Positions 8,987-21,850 of a stretch of 64,000 nucleotides of DNA are shown here, piece by piece. Numbering within the stretch: position 1 is the first letter of the stretch; the number at the start of each line of letters is the position of its first letter. The stretch covers positions 3,286,001 through 3,350,000 of the forward strand of contig VNWV01000001.1 of assembly GCA_009801085.1 (NCBI GenBank), read 5' to 3'. The notes beneath the pieces are model-generated. The model did not search any database. It was not told the origin of the DNA and saw nothing but the letters and a program-made list of their open reading frames with translations. The stretch comes from Lasiodiplodia sp. COLG20. Taxonomy: Eukaryota > Ascomycota > Dothideomycetes > Botryosphaeriales > Botryosphaeriaceae. A program made the position numbers and the translations under genes.

Positions 8987-10300
8987 CTTTAATTACTACT
9001 TTATAGATATCGAAGATAAGTAAAAAAAAAAAAAAACTCGTCGAACTAATTATAACGATTTAGATCGAAATCTACGCCGCGCTTTCTAATACGAAAAAGT
9101 AACTATATAATATTTACTTAATAATTTTTAGAAAATCCGATATAAAAACTCGTATACTTATATTAAAAGTCTACGCCGCTAAAATCGCTTTTTTAATTTA
9201 TAACGTTAGTAGACTTCGTCTACTCTCTAACGCTTTTAAAGACTACTTTTTAGTTCTATTAAACTACTTTATTAGAGAATAGACCTTCTTAGTTAATCGT
9301 ACTATAAGACTATAAAAATAATCTCTTATCGCGAAAGTTACTTCTATACTATTCGCTCTAATATAGATGTAGAATTTAAAGTTTAAAATTAAAAAATCGA
9401 ATATCTTTAACGAAACTAGAGAGAAGTTAGACGAATTTTTATAATAACTATAAACCTACTTTTATCTATTTAAAACGGTCTTCTAAGATAAATCTTAAAA
9501 AATCTTTTTTACTAGATTATATCTTCGTAGTAACGCCGTCTATTAGTTTAAACTCTACTAAGAAGACTTTAGTAAACTAGACTAATATAAGAAAACTATA
9601 GAGCTATTCTATAACTTTAATAACTTTATTAAGATACTTTAAGAAACCTTTAAAGATAAAAACTAATATTAAGATATAGTCTATTAAATTTAGACTTTTA
9701 AATAAACTAGCTTTATCGTAATCTATACTATCTAGTTTAGACTTTATATTTTCTAACTTTAATAGTTTAATAACGTTCTTAAAATATTATATTACGAGAA
9801 ACTAAAGAACTATATTAAAAACGAGTTTACTAGAATTAAGCTATCTAATTTATATTAAAAGATAGTTCGTATTACTATCTAATTTAATACTCGGCTATAT
9901 AACCGTCGTAAAAAAGTAACTTAGTTGAACCGCTTCGTAACTAACTTTAATTAACTTTAAAATATAACGAACTCTAGTAAATCTATAAATTTTAATAGTA
10001 TTAAACGTAACGAATCTCTATCTTAAGAAGAAAAAAACTAACGTCGTAAAAAAGATTTATATCTTTACTATAATAAAAAGAAATACTACACCCGCTAATA
10101 TAAAAGCGATAATAAGATAATACGCTAAATCTTAGCTATATAAGTAATAGAAGTAGAAGACTTCTATAATAAGTAGTATTAAATTGATTATACTAACGAT
10201 AAATACGAAAGCTACTATAAACTAAAAGAAATTTATAGATATTAGCTAAAGATAAAAAACTAAAAAGACCTCTAATTTAGAGGCGAATAAAGACGTAGTC
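8987..10300 (+). pseudogene. G1-1 gag, RIP-degraded
   Basis: Begins CTTTAATTACTACTTTATAG after the LTR, matching the start of the central G1 element (reverse strand, 24858 leftward). Near 10053-10110 the frame reads through a CCHC zinc knuckle in which the Cys and His codons are now Tyr (TGT/CAC to TAT/TAC), directly showing RIP effects. Numerous stops. Confidence 0.75.
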
Positions 10301-12816
10301 TTTAGCGTCTCTTTAAATAATCGTAATAACGATCGATAATATTAAAGAAAAACTCTCTTATATACATACTACGGACGACGAAGAATCTTTAGCTAAGTAT
10401 ACTAAATACTTTATTATTAATATACTTACTAATAGATATTAAGCCCGCGTTCTAATCGACTTAATTAATAAAGATAATTATATTAACTTCTACTTTATAA
10501 AGAAGTATAATATTAGATTCTAGAAAAAAAAAATATTTCTATAAACTTATTATTATAAATAGCTTATTTAGTATATATAGAGAAGAGTTAATACTTATAA
10601 AAATTTAAGAACTTATACTAGCTAGAAAAAAATATTAAGAAAGAATATACTTAAATATTATAAAAACTTCTAGATATAATATTATTCTAAAACGCCTCTA
10701 ACTTTAAAAATAAAAATTATATATCGACTAGAAATTTAAAAAAATAAAATTTAGATTTAAAAAAAAAGACGAGACGTAGTAGCTATAAAATACTATAGTA
10801 GCGTTAGTATATCTCTAAGTTATTTAAAATAAACTAGTATAGATTAGTAAGATCTCTAAAAAGACTCTTAAAAAGAAAGTAAAGAAAGATATCTCTATTA
10901 AAATCTTCTAAATACGTATTACTCTCTAAGAAATTAAAATTAAAACTTAGTAACTTTTAGAGATATGATAGACTTATAGAATTATCTACCTCTCTAAAAA
11001 ATAAATCTATAGACTCTAGAAACTTCGAGAATTTTAAAAACGTATAAAATACGATCTACGATAAGTTAACGCTATTTATATAAAAAACTCTCTAAATAAC
11101 GTATCTTTATAATACTAAAAATTTAGTATTTTTATAGAAAAATAGAAAGACGCTCTACTAGAGTACTAACTATAAAACTACGAAATATCTTTAATATCGA
11201 GAATGATATTTAAGTTCGGCTTCTTATACTTTCTTTCTAAAAAAAAACTATAAATACTTAAAGAATATATTAAGACCTATCTATAAAAAAAGTATATTTA
11301 ATTATTTTAGTTATTAGTAGTCTTCTCTATTCTATTTATACTAAAACTAGAAGAAAAACTATAACTATACGTAAACTACTAAGCTTTAAATAATATTACT
11401 ATTAAAAACCGTTATTTCTTATCTAAAATCGACGAACTACGAAACTAACTAAAAAAAGCTAAATATTTTATTAAGCTCGATTTTCGAGACGGCTATTATC
11501 TAATTAGAATTAAAAAAAGCGAAGAGTAAAAGACTATCTAGTAAAATTACTTCGAATTATTTAAATATTTTATTATATCTTTTAGACTTACTAACGCTCT
11601 CGTAATCTTCTAGACTATAATTAATAATACTCTTCGAGAATATCTAAACGTCTTTTATATAGTATATCTAGACGATATTCTAATCTACTTTAAAACTCTA
11701 GAAGAATATTAGAAATACGTAGTAAAGATACTAAAAAAACTATAAAAAAAAAGACTATAAGTTAAGTCTAAAAAATACGTCTTTTACGCTTAAGAGATAG
11801 AATTTTTAGAATTTATTATTTAATTTAAAGAAGTAGTAATAGACTCTAAAAAGATAGAATCTATTTTTAGTTAGTTTATACTTAAAAATCTTTAGAAAGT
11901 CTAATTCTTTTTAGACTTTACTAACTTCTACTAACGATTTATTAAAGACTACGCTAAGTTAGTAAAACTCTTAACTCGACTAATTTAAAAAGATATTCAC
12001 TTTAACTAGTAAAACGTTTAATAGAAAGTCTTTAACCTACTTAAAAAAAGTCTTTATAAAAGTATTCGTCTTAGTTTTTTTTAATTTAGATAAGCTTATC
12101 TATCTAAAAATAGATATATTTAACTACGCTATTAAGGTCTATCTTAGCTAGCTAGATAATTAAAAACGATTATATTTAATAGTTTTTTACTCTAGAAAAA
12201 TATTCTTAGTAGAACTTAATTACGATATCTACGATAAAGAGCTTTTTATTATTATTATCGCTTTTAAAAAATAGAAATACTATCTTAAAGAGACTAACTT
12301 TAAAATAATAATATACTCGAACTACTAAAATCTAAACGTCTTTATAACTATAAAAATTCTTAATCGAAAATAAATTAGATAGACAAAATAACTCGTCTTC
12401 TTTAACTTTAAAATTATCTATTAAAAAGAAACTAAAAACGAAAAAGCTAACGCTCTTAGTTAACGATACGACTATATTTTTAACTAACTAAAACTATTCT
12501 CGGCGCTTCTAAAATAAAATAAAAAAAAATATTAAACTTAACTAACTCTAATTAGAACTTACGATAATTCGCCTTCTAATTCTAGTTACTTAAAGCTAAG
12601 TAAGAAATCTTTAATCTTAGAAAAAATCTTTTAGATTTTAAAGACTTCTAGAAACTATAAATTTCTAGAAACTAGTTTTTAGAAGTATAATACTTCTAAA
12701 ATTTAGTTTTTTAGAGGCGCTAAGCGTTTAAAAGTCGACTTTTTTTAAAAGTATAAATCTAGAAAGATAATTCTTCTAGAAGAAACCTCTAAAAATAAAT
12801 ACTTTAAAGATATAAT
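10300..12816 (+). pseudogene. G1-1 pol: protease, RT and RNase H, RIP-degraded
   Basis: Translated between stops, the frame shows a protease-like region near 10440-10500 and a Gypsy reverse transcriptase at about 11395-11720 with KLDFRDGYY and VYLDDILIY (the YLDD metal-binding motif). The thumb region follows at 11760-12000, with EFLEFII and FLDFTNFY. RNase H is at about 12100-12330, with ELNYDIYDKEL. It stops at 12816 where a reversed G2 LTR begins. Confidence 0.85.
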
Positions 12817-13626
12817 TATAATAGTAGACTTCTTTTACTAAGCTTCGGAGTTACTTAGTAGATCGAATAAACCGTAGAGTTTATCTTAAAGAGATAAGAA
12901 AAGAAGAATAATAATTAGATAAAAGAGTATTACGTAATTATATAATATATAGTAAGCCGATTATCTCTAACTAAAGAGTCTCGATTAGAACTTTAAGTTA
13001 ACTATAAAGGGTTAAGTATCTAGCTAAGAAGTATATTTATATACTATAAAAAAGCTAGTTATAATCTAAGAATAATTACTATTATCGATTATTCTATATA
13101 TTAATAGAATAGTTACTAAGACCGATTATCTCTATAATAAATTAAATAATTATAGTTATTAATTATTCTATAGAACTTACGTAACTCAAACGCTTAGAGT
13201 CTATTTCTAATATTCGACTTTTAACTTTACTAAACGGTTATAATATTATACTATATCTTATTCGTTTCTCTCGCTTATTCGCTTTTCGGCTTTCTATCTT
13301 ACTACGCTTTTTTAAAACGATTATACGTCTAGACCTTTAGCTTTTAGCTTAACTTTATAGTTCTTCATTCCGTAAAAGATTTTTTAGTCCGTACTTTCTT
13401 CTAGAGTTACCGCGTTCTCGTAGACGTTCTTTCTATACGAACTTTAATTACTATCTACTAGTATTTTCGTACGCGCCGTTATCTCGTATTCTCTAGATTT
13501 TTGTACAAAATCTAAAATCGTACGACTCTTTTATCTATAAAACTCTTTAGTTCTTACGGCGGGTTTTTTCGTACGGACTTTTTATCTTTAGAGTTATAAA
13601 GTTCGTATTCTCTAGAATTCGTAATA
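12817..13626 (-). repeat. 3' LTR of the left minus-strand G2 copy
   Basis: Reverse complement of the 767-bp G2 LTR. It ends GTAATA, and the next bases (CTATTTTCTCTTTT) are the reverse complement of the polypurine tract, which makes this a 3' LTR. It is about 40 bp longer than the outer LTRs. Confidence 0.85.
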
Positions 13627-16515
13627 CTATTTTCTCTTTTAGAAATCTTTAATTCGAAGATTCTTCTAGATCTTTACGATATATATTACGTTTTTTAGTT
13701 TCTCTTTTTCTTTCTTCTTTCTTTCTCGTAAGTTATATCGTTATATCTTCTAAGCGTAAGCGAACTAAATAGATCTTATTAAGAAAGCGAATTAACTTTA
13801 TAGACTACGTAATATTCGTTTTCTATTTCTTCTATCTCTTACTATTATTCTAAGAGAAGGTTATAAAGTATTAGATAAATTTAAGAAGTTTCTCGCGCTA
13901 TAGTAAATACGCGCGGTAAAATAAGTCTACTTATAATAACGAAGACCTCGACGCTATAGATTATAAATTCTTCTCTTCTTATCTTTAGCTTCTATTAATT
14001 ATTCTTAGTTAATTATTTAGACTAAGCGCGCGCGAAGCTTCGTACGAATTAAAAGAAGACTTATAAGACTATATAGACTATAATAACTCGTCTTTCGCGG
14101 CTAGAGAAGTAGAAAAACCTTCTAAAGCGTTAGACTTAGCTAATACTATCTCGTAAGATAGTAATCGTAGAGAAGCTTAAGAAGTTAGATTAACTCGAGT
14201 CTACTCGTACGGCTAAAAAGTTAGTTAGTTCTAATTTTACTAAGATAAAGCGATCGCTAAAACGTTTACGTAGCGAGTTCTTAGCTAATATCTCTACGAG
14301 TTCTACTTAAATTATTAAATCTTTTAGAGCTAACTCGAATACTACGCTATTAAAGACGTTCGAGCTAATTAACTAAACGCGTTAGACTTTAGATTTTAAT
14401 TTTAAGTTTTTAGACGTCTTCGTAATTAACGCGTCTCTAGCTTAGATTAATCTAGGTTTTAGCGATAAAAGTTTATAATAAGGTCTTTATATTTTTCGTA
14501 GTTTTCTAGTAGTTTCTAGATATTATTCTAGTCTTCTTTTTACTTAATAAGATATTCGAATTAACTATTATAGTAGCCGCTATCGAGGATTTTTTCTACG
14601 ATTTAGTCTTTATTTTCGTCGGCGTCTAGATTTTCTAGAGTTATTTCTTTCGTTTATTCTACTAGAATAACGTTTTCTAAAGCTAGTTTAAGTAGTTCTA
14701 TATAAAAAACTAGATTTATCTATATAGTACTAGATAGCTTAAGACGGTATATAACTTCGTCTAGCTTTTCTTCGATTTCGAATAGTCCGATTTTCTTAAA
14801 GTCTAATTTACTATTCGACCGTTAAGTTTTAATATTTCTTTTAAGAAGGTAAATCTTATTTCTTCTTTTTAGCTTTAGTATCTTCTAATACCGTCTATTA
14901 TAGTAGTAGAATATTAAATATTCGTTAAATTTAATATCGAGACTAAGCTATTTATAGAGCTCTTTTAGCTAATTCGCCTTAAAAATTTCTTTCTAGATTA
15001 AAAATTTACTTAAAATCTTCTCTTTATAGACTATTAATTCGTATCTATAATTAGCGTAAAATAGAGTTTTCTAAGTAGCTAACGCCTTTAAGCTATTATA
15101 CGTGAATTATACTAGTAGTAGTAATATAATCTAATTATTCTAGATGTAGTTAAGATAATAGCGTAGATACTATTCTAGCGTTTAGTTTATACGCTTAGTC
15201 TATTCGTTTATTTAAAAGTATACTATTATCGAGAGTTTATACTTAGCTTTAAGCTATCGAATAAGACTTTACTAAAATCGAGATGTAAATAATCGATTTC
15301 TATCTAATACGAGCTCTTTTAATAACTCGTAATTATCTAGAATTATTCTAAGAAATATATAGACTAATTCTTTCGCGTTTATTAATTTAAAATATAGTAG
15401 ATAGTACGCGTACTTAGTAAGTCTATTAACGATAACTAAAATTAAGTCGTACTTAACGTTAGTTAAGAGTTCGACTAACTCGAATAGATTCGTAATAAAG
15501 TCTAGCGAGATTAATTACTAGAATTTCTTTAGAACTATAATTAATTAAAGTAGTCTATAGAGTACGTATCTCGCGGTCTTACTTCTAATATATAAGTCGT
15601 ATTACGAAACTATCTTCTAGACTATTCTTCTTAGACTCTAAAAGTAGTAATTTCTAGTTATTCGCTCTATCGTCTTCTTAATTTCTTAGTAACCGTATAT
15701 TAGTACTTTATAAATATCTCTAATAAGTTCTTTTCGAAGTTTTATCGAGACGTAGATTAATTTTAAATATAGAATTATATCTTCTACGTCGCGCGTAATT
15801 TAAGAGTCGTTTTCTACTTTTTCGAGTTTTTAAACTATTACGTTATAGACGTAGATTTCTCGAATCTTTCGCGTCTAGACGTTATCTTTTAGACGTATCG
15901 CCGGCGCTAGTAGTCTAATCGAAATAAGCGATAAATCGGTTTTCGAACTTCTCTTAAGCTATAATTAGATAATTCTAAATATAAATACGTACGTTCTAGT
16001 AGGTATAAAAGTTTTATTTTTCTACTCGTTAAGTATTATAAGTCGTAGTTCTAGCTTTTCTTCGATATAGTTAACTCTTCTACTTAACGTATCTACGCGA
16101 GCGTTTTTAGACCTCTTTCTATAAATAATCTTTATATCGTATAACGCTAATTCTTCGACCTATTTAATTTATCTTCTAGTTAGTTTCTTTATAGTAGTAA
16201 AGTACGTGAGGTTTTTATAGTCGTAATATACTAATATCTAGTACTTTATACCTTCTAGATAGTATCTTTATTTCTTAAATACTATAACGATAGCTAAGAG
16301 TTTCTTATCGTAAACGTCGTAGTTAAGCTTTAGAGACGTTATTTTTCTAAAATAATACGCGATTAAATAGAGTCTTTTTTACTCGTTAGACTAATTAAAA
16401 TAAACCTCGATAGTATAGTCTAATACGTCGGTTTCTATAACGATAGAAAGCTTAAAGTTATAAATCTTAAAAATAAAGACTTCGTAGAACATTCGCTTTA
16501 GCGAGTTAAATACGC
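13627..16515 (-). pseudogene. G2 integrase and RNase H (minus strand), RIP-degraded
   Basis: Reading right to left, RNase H lies at about 16240-16500, with LNYDVYDKKLLAIV recognisable. The integrase follows, and its C-terminal segment at about 14750-14890 gives the typical DLVYLL..N.KT..KLDFKK pattern, also seen in the outer G2 copy near 50,810. The part nearest the LTR (13.6-14.7 kb) is degenerate 3' sequence. Interrupted at 16515 by a G1 LTR. Confidence 0.8.
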
Positions 16516-17537
16516 TATTACGCTAGAACTTAGAAAAAGAGATAAGATAGAGACGTTAAGAAGAAGTATAGCGTTAAAAGTTTACTACTACTATCTAGAA
16601 TATTACTAGATACTATATATAGAGAATAGTAGCTATAGTTAGATAAAGAAGATAATAAGAGAGATATAAAATAATAATTAAAATTAACTACGAAGATTCT
16701 ATCTATTATAAATAAGTATACTATATATATAAAAAAATATTTATCTTATAACTATAATTTTTAACCGTTATATAGAGGTAGATTATAACGAGCGATTATA
16801 TTTATAAGAATATAGTCTTAGCATTATAACCGTTAGTAGTAGTACTAAGTAATAAGCGTAGTTACTAATTCTTAACGTAAGAACTTATTTAGCGCCGCGT
16901 TTCTAACTTCTATTCTTTTATAAATATTTCGTAATACTATTTCTTCTTTAGATAGCTTTTAGCTCGAAAGCTTTTTATAAAATATACTATTTCTATTCTT
17001 ATTTCTTTTTCTTTAGTTTCGAGATGTTTTCTACTCGTATTTTTCGTCGTCGTCGTTAAGCTTAGCGTATTAAGACGTAGAACTAGCGTACTAACGTATC
17101 TTATTATCGTTATTAGTAGCGAGAGAGATCTTCTTATATTATCGTTAAGTTCTATTTTACTTATTTTTATTATATCGCTATAGATCGTACGTTATATAAC
17201 GCTATAGCGAGTTCTTTAAATTCGAAGTATAAGTCGATCTTTATTATTATTTAGCGGTTCTAACTAGTTTTTAGTTCGTCGCTTAAATCGTACTCGTACC
17301 GATCTACTTTAGCGGTTAAAATAGACGAAGAGTTAAGTAGTTACGAAAGAGAAGAGTACTAATACCGCGACTAAAACGGTAGATTAGATAGCGAAGACTA
17401 CTTCTCGAACTACTCTAGCTACGAAGACTATAGCTCGTCGGTTTCGTAATACTTAGTAGAAGAAGTAGTAGATTCGACGTCTTTTATAGTATATAAAATA
17501 GTAAAACGCTACTTTATTTATTCGAGAAATATCTACT
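16516..17537 (-). mobile_element. 3' end of a minus-strand G1 copy (G1-4)
   Basis: LTR 16516-16936 (421 bp), then the reversed polypurine tract (CTATTTCTTCTTTAGATAG) and about 600 bp of 3' internal sequence resembling that before 43302. The left flank is TACGC, and no matching duplication is found in the window. It is cut at 17538 by the LTR of the next G1 element, and its remaining 5' part is missing. Confidence 0.75.
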
Positions 17538-17962
17538 TATTACACTAGGACTAAAATAGAGGTAAGATAAAGAGTATAGACGGTCGCGTAGCGTTAAGAG
17601 GTTTACTACCGCTATCTAAAATATTACTAGATACTATACTTAGAGGATAGCAGCCATAGTTAAATAGAGAAGATAATAAGAGAAGTATAAGATAATAATT
17701 AGAATTAACTACGAAGGTTCTATCTACTATAACAAGTATGGTCTATATATATAGAGTAATTAGTGTGATTAGTATTAGTCACTTATAGTAATTAAGGTGA
17801 CTAGAGTAATTAGAATAACGAAAAGAGTTTAATAGCTTAGATTAGTAGGTTCGGGTACGGCTAAATCGGCCAGATAGATCGTACTAGGTTTAGAATTAGT
17901 TACGTAGGCGGTAAGTCGTATAAGATTCTAATTTTTTTACTACTATTAAGCGTATCGTAATA
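17538..17962 (-). repeat. 3' LTR of central G1 element
   Basis: Starts TATTACACTAGG and ends TAAGCGTATCGTAATA. It matches 24859-25288 along its length, including the AGTATGGTCTATATATATAG block, which is AGTGTGGTCTATATATATAG in the other LTR. Confidence 0.88.
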
Positions 17963-20700
17963 CTATCTTCTCTCTAGACTACTTTCAACTCGAAAACTTT
18001 TATATAGATTTTTATAAGACCCTATAGATTCTCTTTACTATTATTCTTCTTCGTTATACTAATTATATCGAATAGTAGCGCTTATTAGTACGTCTTAGCT
18101 TCTCGTATTCTTTAGAACGGGGCGAAGACGTTTATTCGTTATTAATTCTACTCTTTCTATCCTCATTACCGTTACTTCGTTCTTCTCGATCGACCTTATT
18201 GTTATAAGTATATAAAGCGTAGTCGTCGTTATATTTTTAAGACGATAACTTCTTCGGCTAAGTATAGTCGTTTTCTTCTCTTTCTATACTTAGGCTAACT
18301 TTCTATAGTTTGTCGGGTAGATTAATAACGGGATCGTATCTAGAGTTAGTTAGAGGAGGTTTAACGTCAGATTAAGTAGAATAAGACGGAAATCCTTCGT
18401 TTAACTCGTCGAAACGCATCTTTTTAGGCTAAAGTAATTTAGCTTCTCCGAATATTATCTTTTCTAGATTCCCGAAGTAACGAGATGTTTAACCGGAAGC
18501 TAGCTACGATTAAAGTAGAGAAGGCTACTATCTTAGATCGAGGTTCGGCTAATTTAGAGGTAGACGATACGACTATACCGTATACGTCGGATAGATCCGA
18601 TAGTAACGTAGCGGGCGTCGACGGCGTAGTTTCTCGTTAGACTTCTATTAATCGGTTTTAGATGTCTCTAACTCCTTCTCTAGATTTTACGTTATAGAAG
18701 AATATTCTAGGCTTAGATAGTCTAGGTTTTATCGATAGAAGTCCTCAAGAAGTCCTAGATAGTTAAGATTCGATAAGAATTTCTAGATATTTTCTAAGTC
18801 ATCGTAATTCTTCTACTTAACGAGGTACTTAAGCTGACCGTCGGGATTCTATTTACTATCTAGGATTTTTTCGACGTTCTATTCTTGTACGTCTTCGGGC
18901 TAAATTTCTCCTTCGAGATATTCTAGTGTTTAGACGTTTTATAGTGCTGGTTTAAAAAGCGCTACGTAGAAGACTAGGCTTTAGCGTATATTTTTAGGTA
19001 ATTTAAGTTTGTAAGTGATAGAAGAAAGTTTTTATTTAATTTTAAAGAAACCGATTTTTTTATAATCTAATTTAGGGCTCGGTTATTTAGTTTTAAGGTT
19101 TCTAGTAAGTAGCTAGACTTTATCTTTCTTCTCTAGAGGCGGCGGCTTCTAGCGCCTTTAATTATAGTATATAGCCATACGGTAGTTAATAAATTCTATA
19201 TCTTAGACTAGGCTTTAGTATAGTCTTTTTAGCTACTCTATCTAGAGTATTCTTTTTTATACGATGTTTTCTTATAGAATAGGTTCTTTATAGGCTTAGA
19301 GTTCGAATTTAAAGTTAACGTAGAATGGTATCTCTTAGATTATTTCTACTAGTATACTATTACAAGCGAATTATACTAGAGATAGAAGTTCTACCTAGTT
19401 ATTTTATTAGTAATTTACGTAGCTTCGTAGATATTTCTCTAGGGTCTAATTAAGTCGTTTCGTTTAGCCATCCGTCTAGAAGTAAAAGACGGTAGACAGC
19501 TTATACTTTATTTCTAACTTATTTATTAAGGTTTACTAGAATTAAGCGCGAAAGCGGGTATCTTAATTAAAGATAATTATTTCTAGCATTTCGTAGTTTG
19601 TAAAGATGTACCATAGAAAGATATAAACTAGCTCGAAAACTTCTAAAGCTTTTTTATAGAGGATAAAATACCTCTATTTAGATAGTCTATTAGTAATAAC
19701 TAGGATTACGTCGTAGCGTACCCCTATAAGTAGTTTTTTAGATTTTAGTAGTTTAGTAATGAAGTCTAAGAAGATAAATTTTTAGAGTCGATCGAAAGGT
19801 ATAATCGGCTGTAGCTTTCTATAGGGGGTGTATCGTACTACTTTATTTCGAGTATAGTCTTCGTAATTAACGAGATACTATCGTACTTATTTTCTAAAGT
19901 ACGGTATATAGAATGCTCTTTCGATTCTCTCTATTATAGAATTAGTACCTCTATAGCCGTGTGCTAGAGCAGCGTAGATTTTCTTAATAAGCTATCGTCG
20001 AAGTCGTTAGAGGACGTAGACTAGTTCTTTAAAAAGAATTATTTTTTCTAGACTTAATATAAGGTCGAAATCTTCTTCTAAATAATCGTAAATTTGTTTT
20101 AACAGTTACTATACTATAGTATCGTTTTCGTAGGTTACCCGAATATGCTCTTTCTATATTAAAAGTAAGGGGTCGTTTTCTTAAGGATCCTTATTTTCTT
20201 ATATGTCTAGGTTTTTGGAGGGGGCCTTCTAGAAGTTATTTTCTAGGGTTTTATTTCTAGGGTTTTCTTCTTAGGCTAGTTGTGCTTCTAGAGTGTTTAT
20301 CCCCGAGGGTTCTTTCTAGAAGGATTATATTTCTAGATTAGTTTCTCTAGAAGGGGTTAATTTCTAGAAGTTCGGTGCTTCTAAGAAGCTAAGTCTAGAG
20401 AGTATTATATTTCTAAAAACGAGTTTCTAAGGGTTCGTAGGTTCTAGAGATCTCCGAGGCCTAGAAGGTTTTTTCTAGAATTAGAAGCCCCTTACTTAGC
20501 TTTAGATAACTAGAACTAGAAGGCGAATTACTATAAGTTCTAGTTAAGGTCGGTTAAGTTTAATGTCTTCTTTCTTATTTTGTTCTAGAAGTACTAGAAA
20601 GAGTTCTAATCGGTTAAGTATATAGTCGTATCGTCGGCTAAGTATATTAGCCTTTTCGTTTTTAATTTCTTTCTAGTATACTATCTTAAAATTAAAAGAA
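17963..20700 (-). pseudogene. Central G1: 3' internal region and integrase
   Basis: Read on the minus strand, the integrase C-terminal segment lies at about 19020-19130 and the catalytic region extends to about 20.2 kb. A less damaged stretch at 20.1-20.6 kb is the junction toward RNase H and is rich in TTCTAGAAG-like repeats, paralleling 12.6-12.8 kb in G1-1. Stops remain frequent. Confidence 0.7.
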
Positions 20701-21850
20701 GCGAGTTGTTCCGCCTACTAGACTTATCGTCGATTAAGAATTTTAGTTATTATAAAGACGTCTAGATTTTAGTAGTCTAAGTATATGGTAATTTCGAAGT
20801 TTATTCCTTCTAAATAATATTACTATTCTTTAAAGACTATAACGATAGCTAATAGTTCTTTATTATAAATATCGTAGTTAAGTTTCGTAAATAATATCTT
20901 TTTAGAGTAGAAGGCTACGGGGTACAGCCGTTCTTAGTTATCTAGCTAGCTAAGATATACCCCTATAGTATAGTCTAAAACGTCGGTTTTTAGATAGATA
21001 GGTTTATCTAAGTCGAAAAGAGCTAGAATAGATGCTTTCGTAAAGGCTTTCTTAAGTAGGTTAAAGGCTTTCTATTATATATTCTACCAGTCGAAGCGGG
21101 TATCTTTTCGAATTAGTCGAGTTAGGGGTTCCGCTAGCTTAGCGTAGTCTTTAATAAACCGTCGGTAGAAGTTAGTAAAGTCTAAGAAGAATTAGACTTC
21201 TCAAAGGTTCTTAGATATAGGCTAACTAAGAATAGATTCTACTTTTTTAGAGTTTATTACGACTTTTCTAAGTCGGATAATAAATTTTAAAAATTCTATC
21301 TCTTAGGCGTAGAAGGCGTATTTTTTAGGCTTAACTTATAGTCTTCTTTTCTATAATTTCTTTAGTATCTTTACTACGTGTTTCTAATATTCCTTTAGGG
21401 TTTCGGAGTAGATTAGAATATCGTCTAGATATACTATATAGAAGACGTCTAGATATTCTTAAAGAGTATCGTTAATTATAGCTTAAAAGGTTGCGGGGGC
21501 GTTAGTAAGTCTAAAAGATATGACGAGGTATTTAAATAGTCTAAAGCGGCTTTACTAGGCGGTCTTCTACTCTTCGTCTTCTTTAATTCTAATTAAGTGG
21601 TAGCCGTCTCAAAGGTCGAGCTTAGTAAAATACTTAGCCTTTCTTAGTCAGTCTCGTAGTTCGTCGATTCTAGATAAGAAATAGCGATTCTTAATAGTAA
21701 TATCGTTTAGAGCTCGATAGTCTACGTATAGTCGTAGCTTCTCTCTAGGTTTTAGTACGAATAGAATAGAAGAGACTACTAATAACTAGAATAATTAGAT
21801 ATATTCTTTTCGTAAGTAGGTCTCGATGTATTCTTTAAGCATCTATAGTT
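20700..21850 (-). pseudogene. Central G1: RNase H and reverse transcriptase
   Basis: RNase H at about 20810-21010 contains LNYDIYNKELLAIV. RT at about 21400-21830 contains VYLDDIL at 21410-21436 (YLDD motif intact) and the KFDL.GYH-type region near 21600. These match the plus-strand G1 copies residue for residue over long stretches, showing the same family in the opposite orientation. Confidence 0.85.
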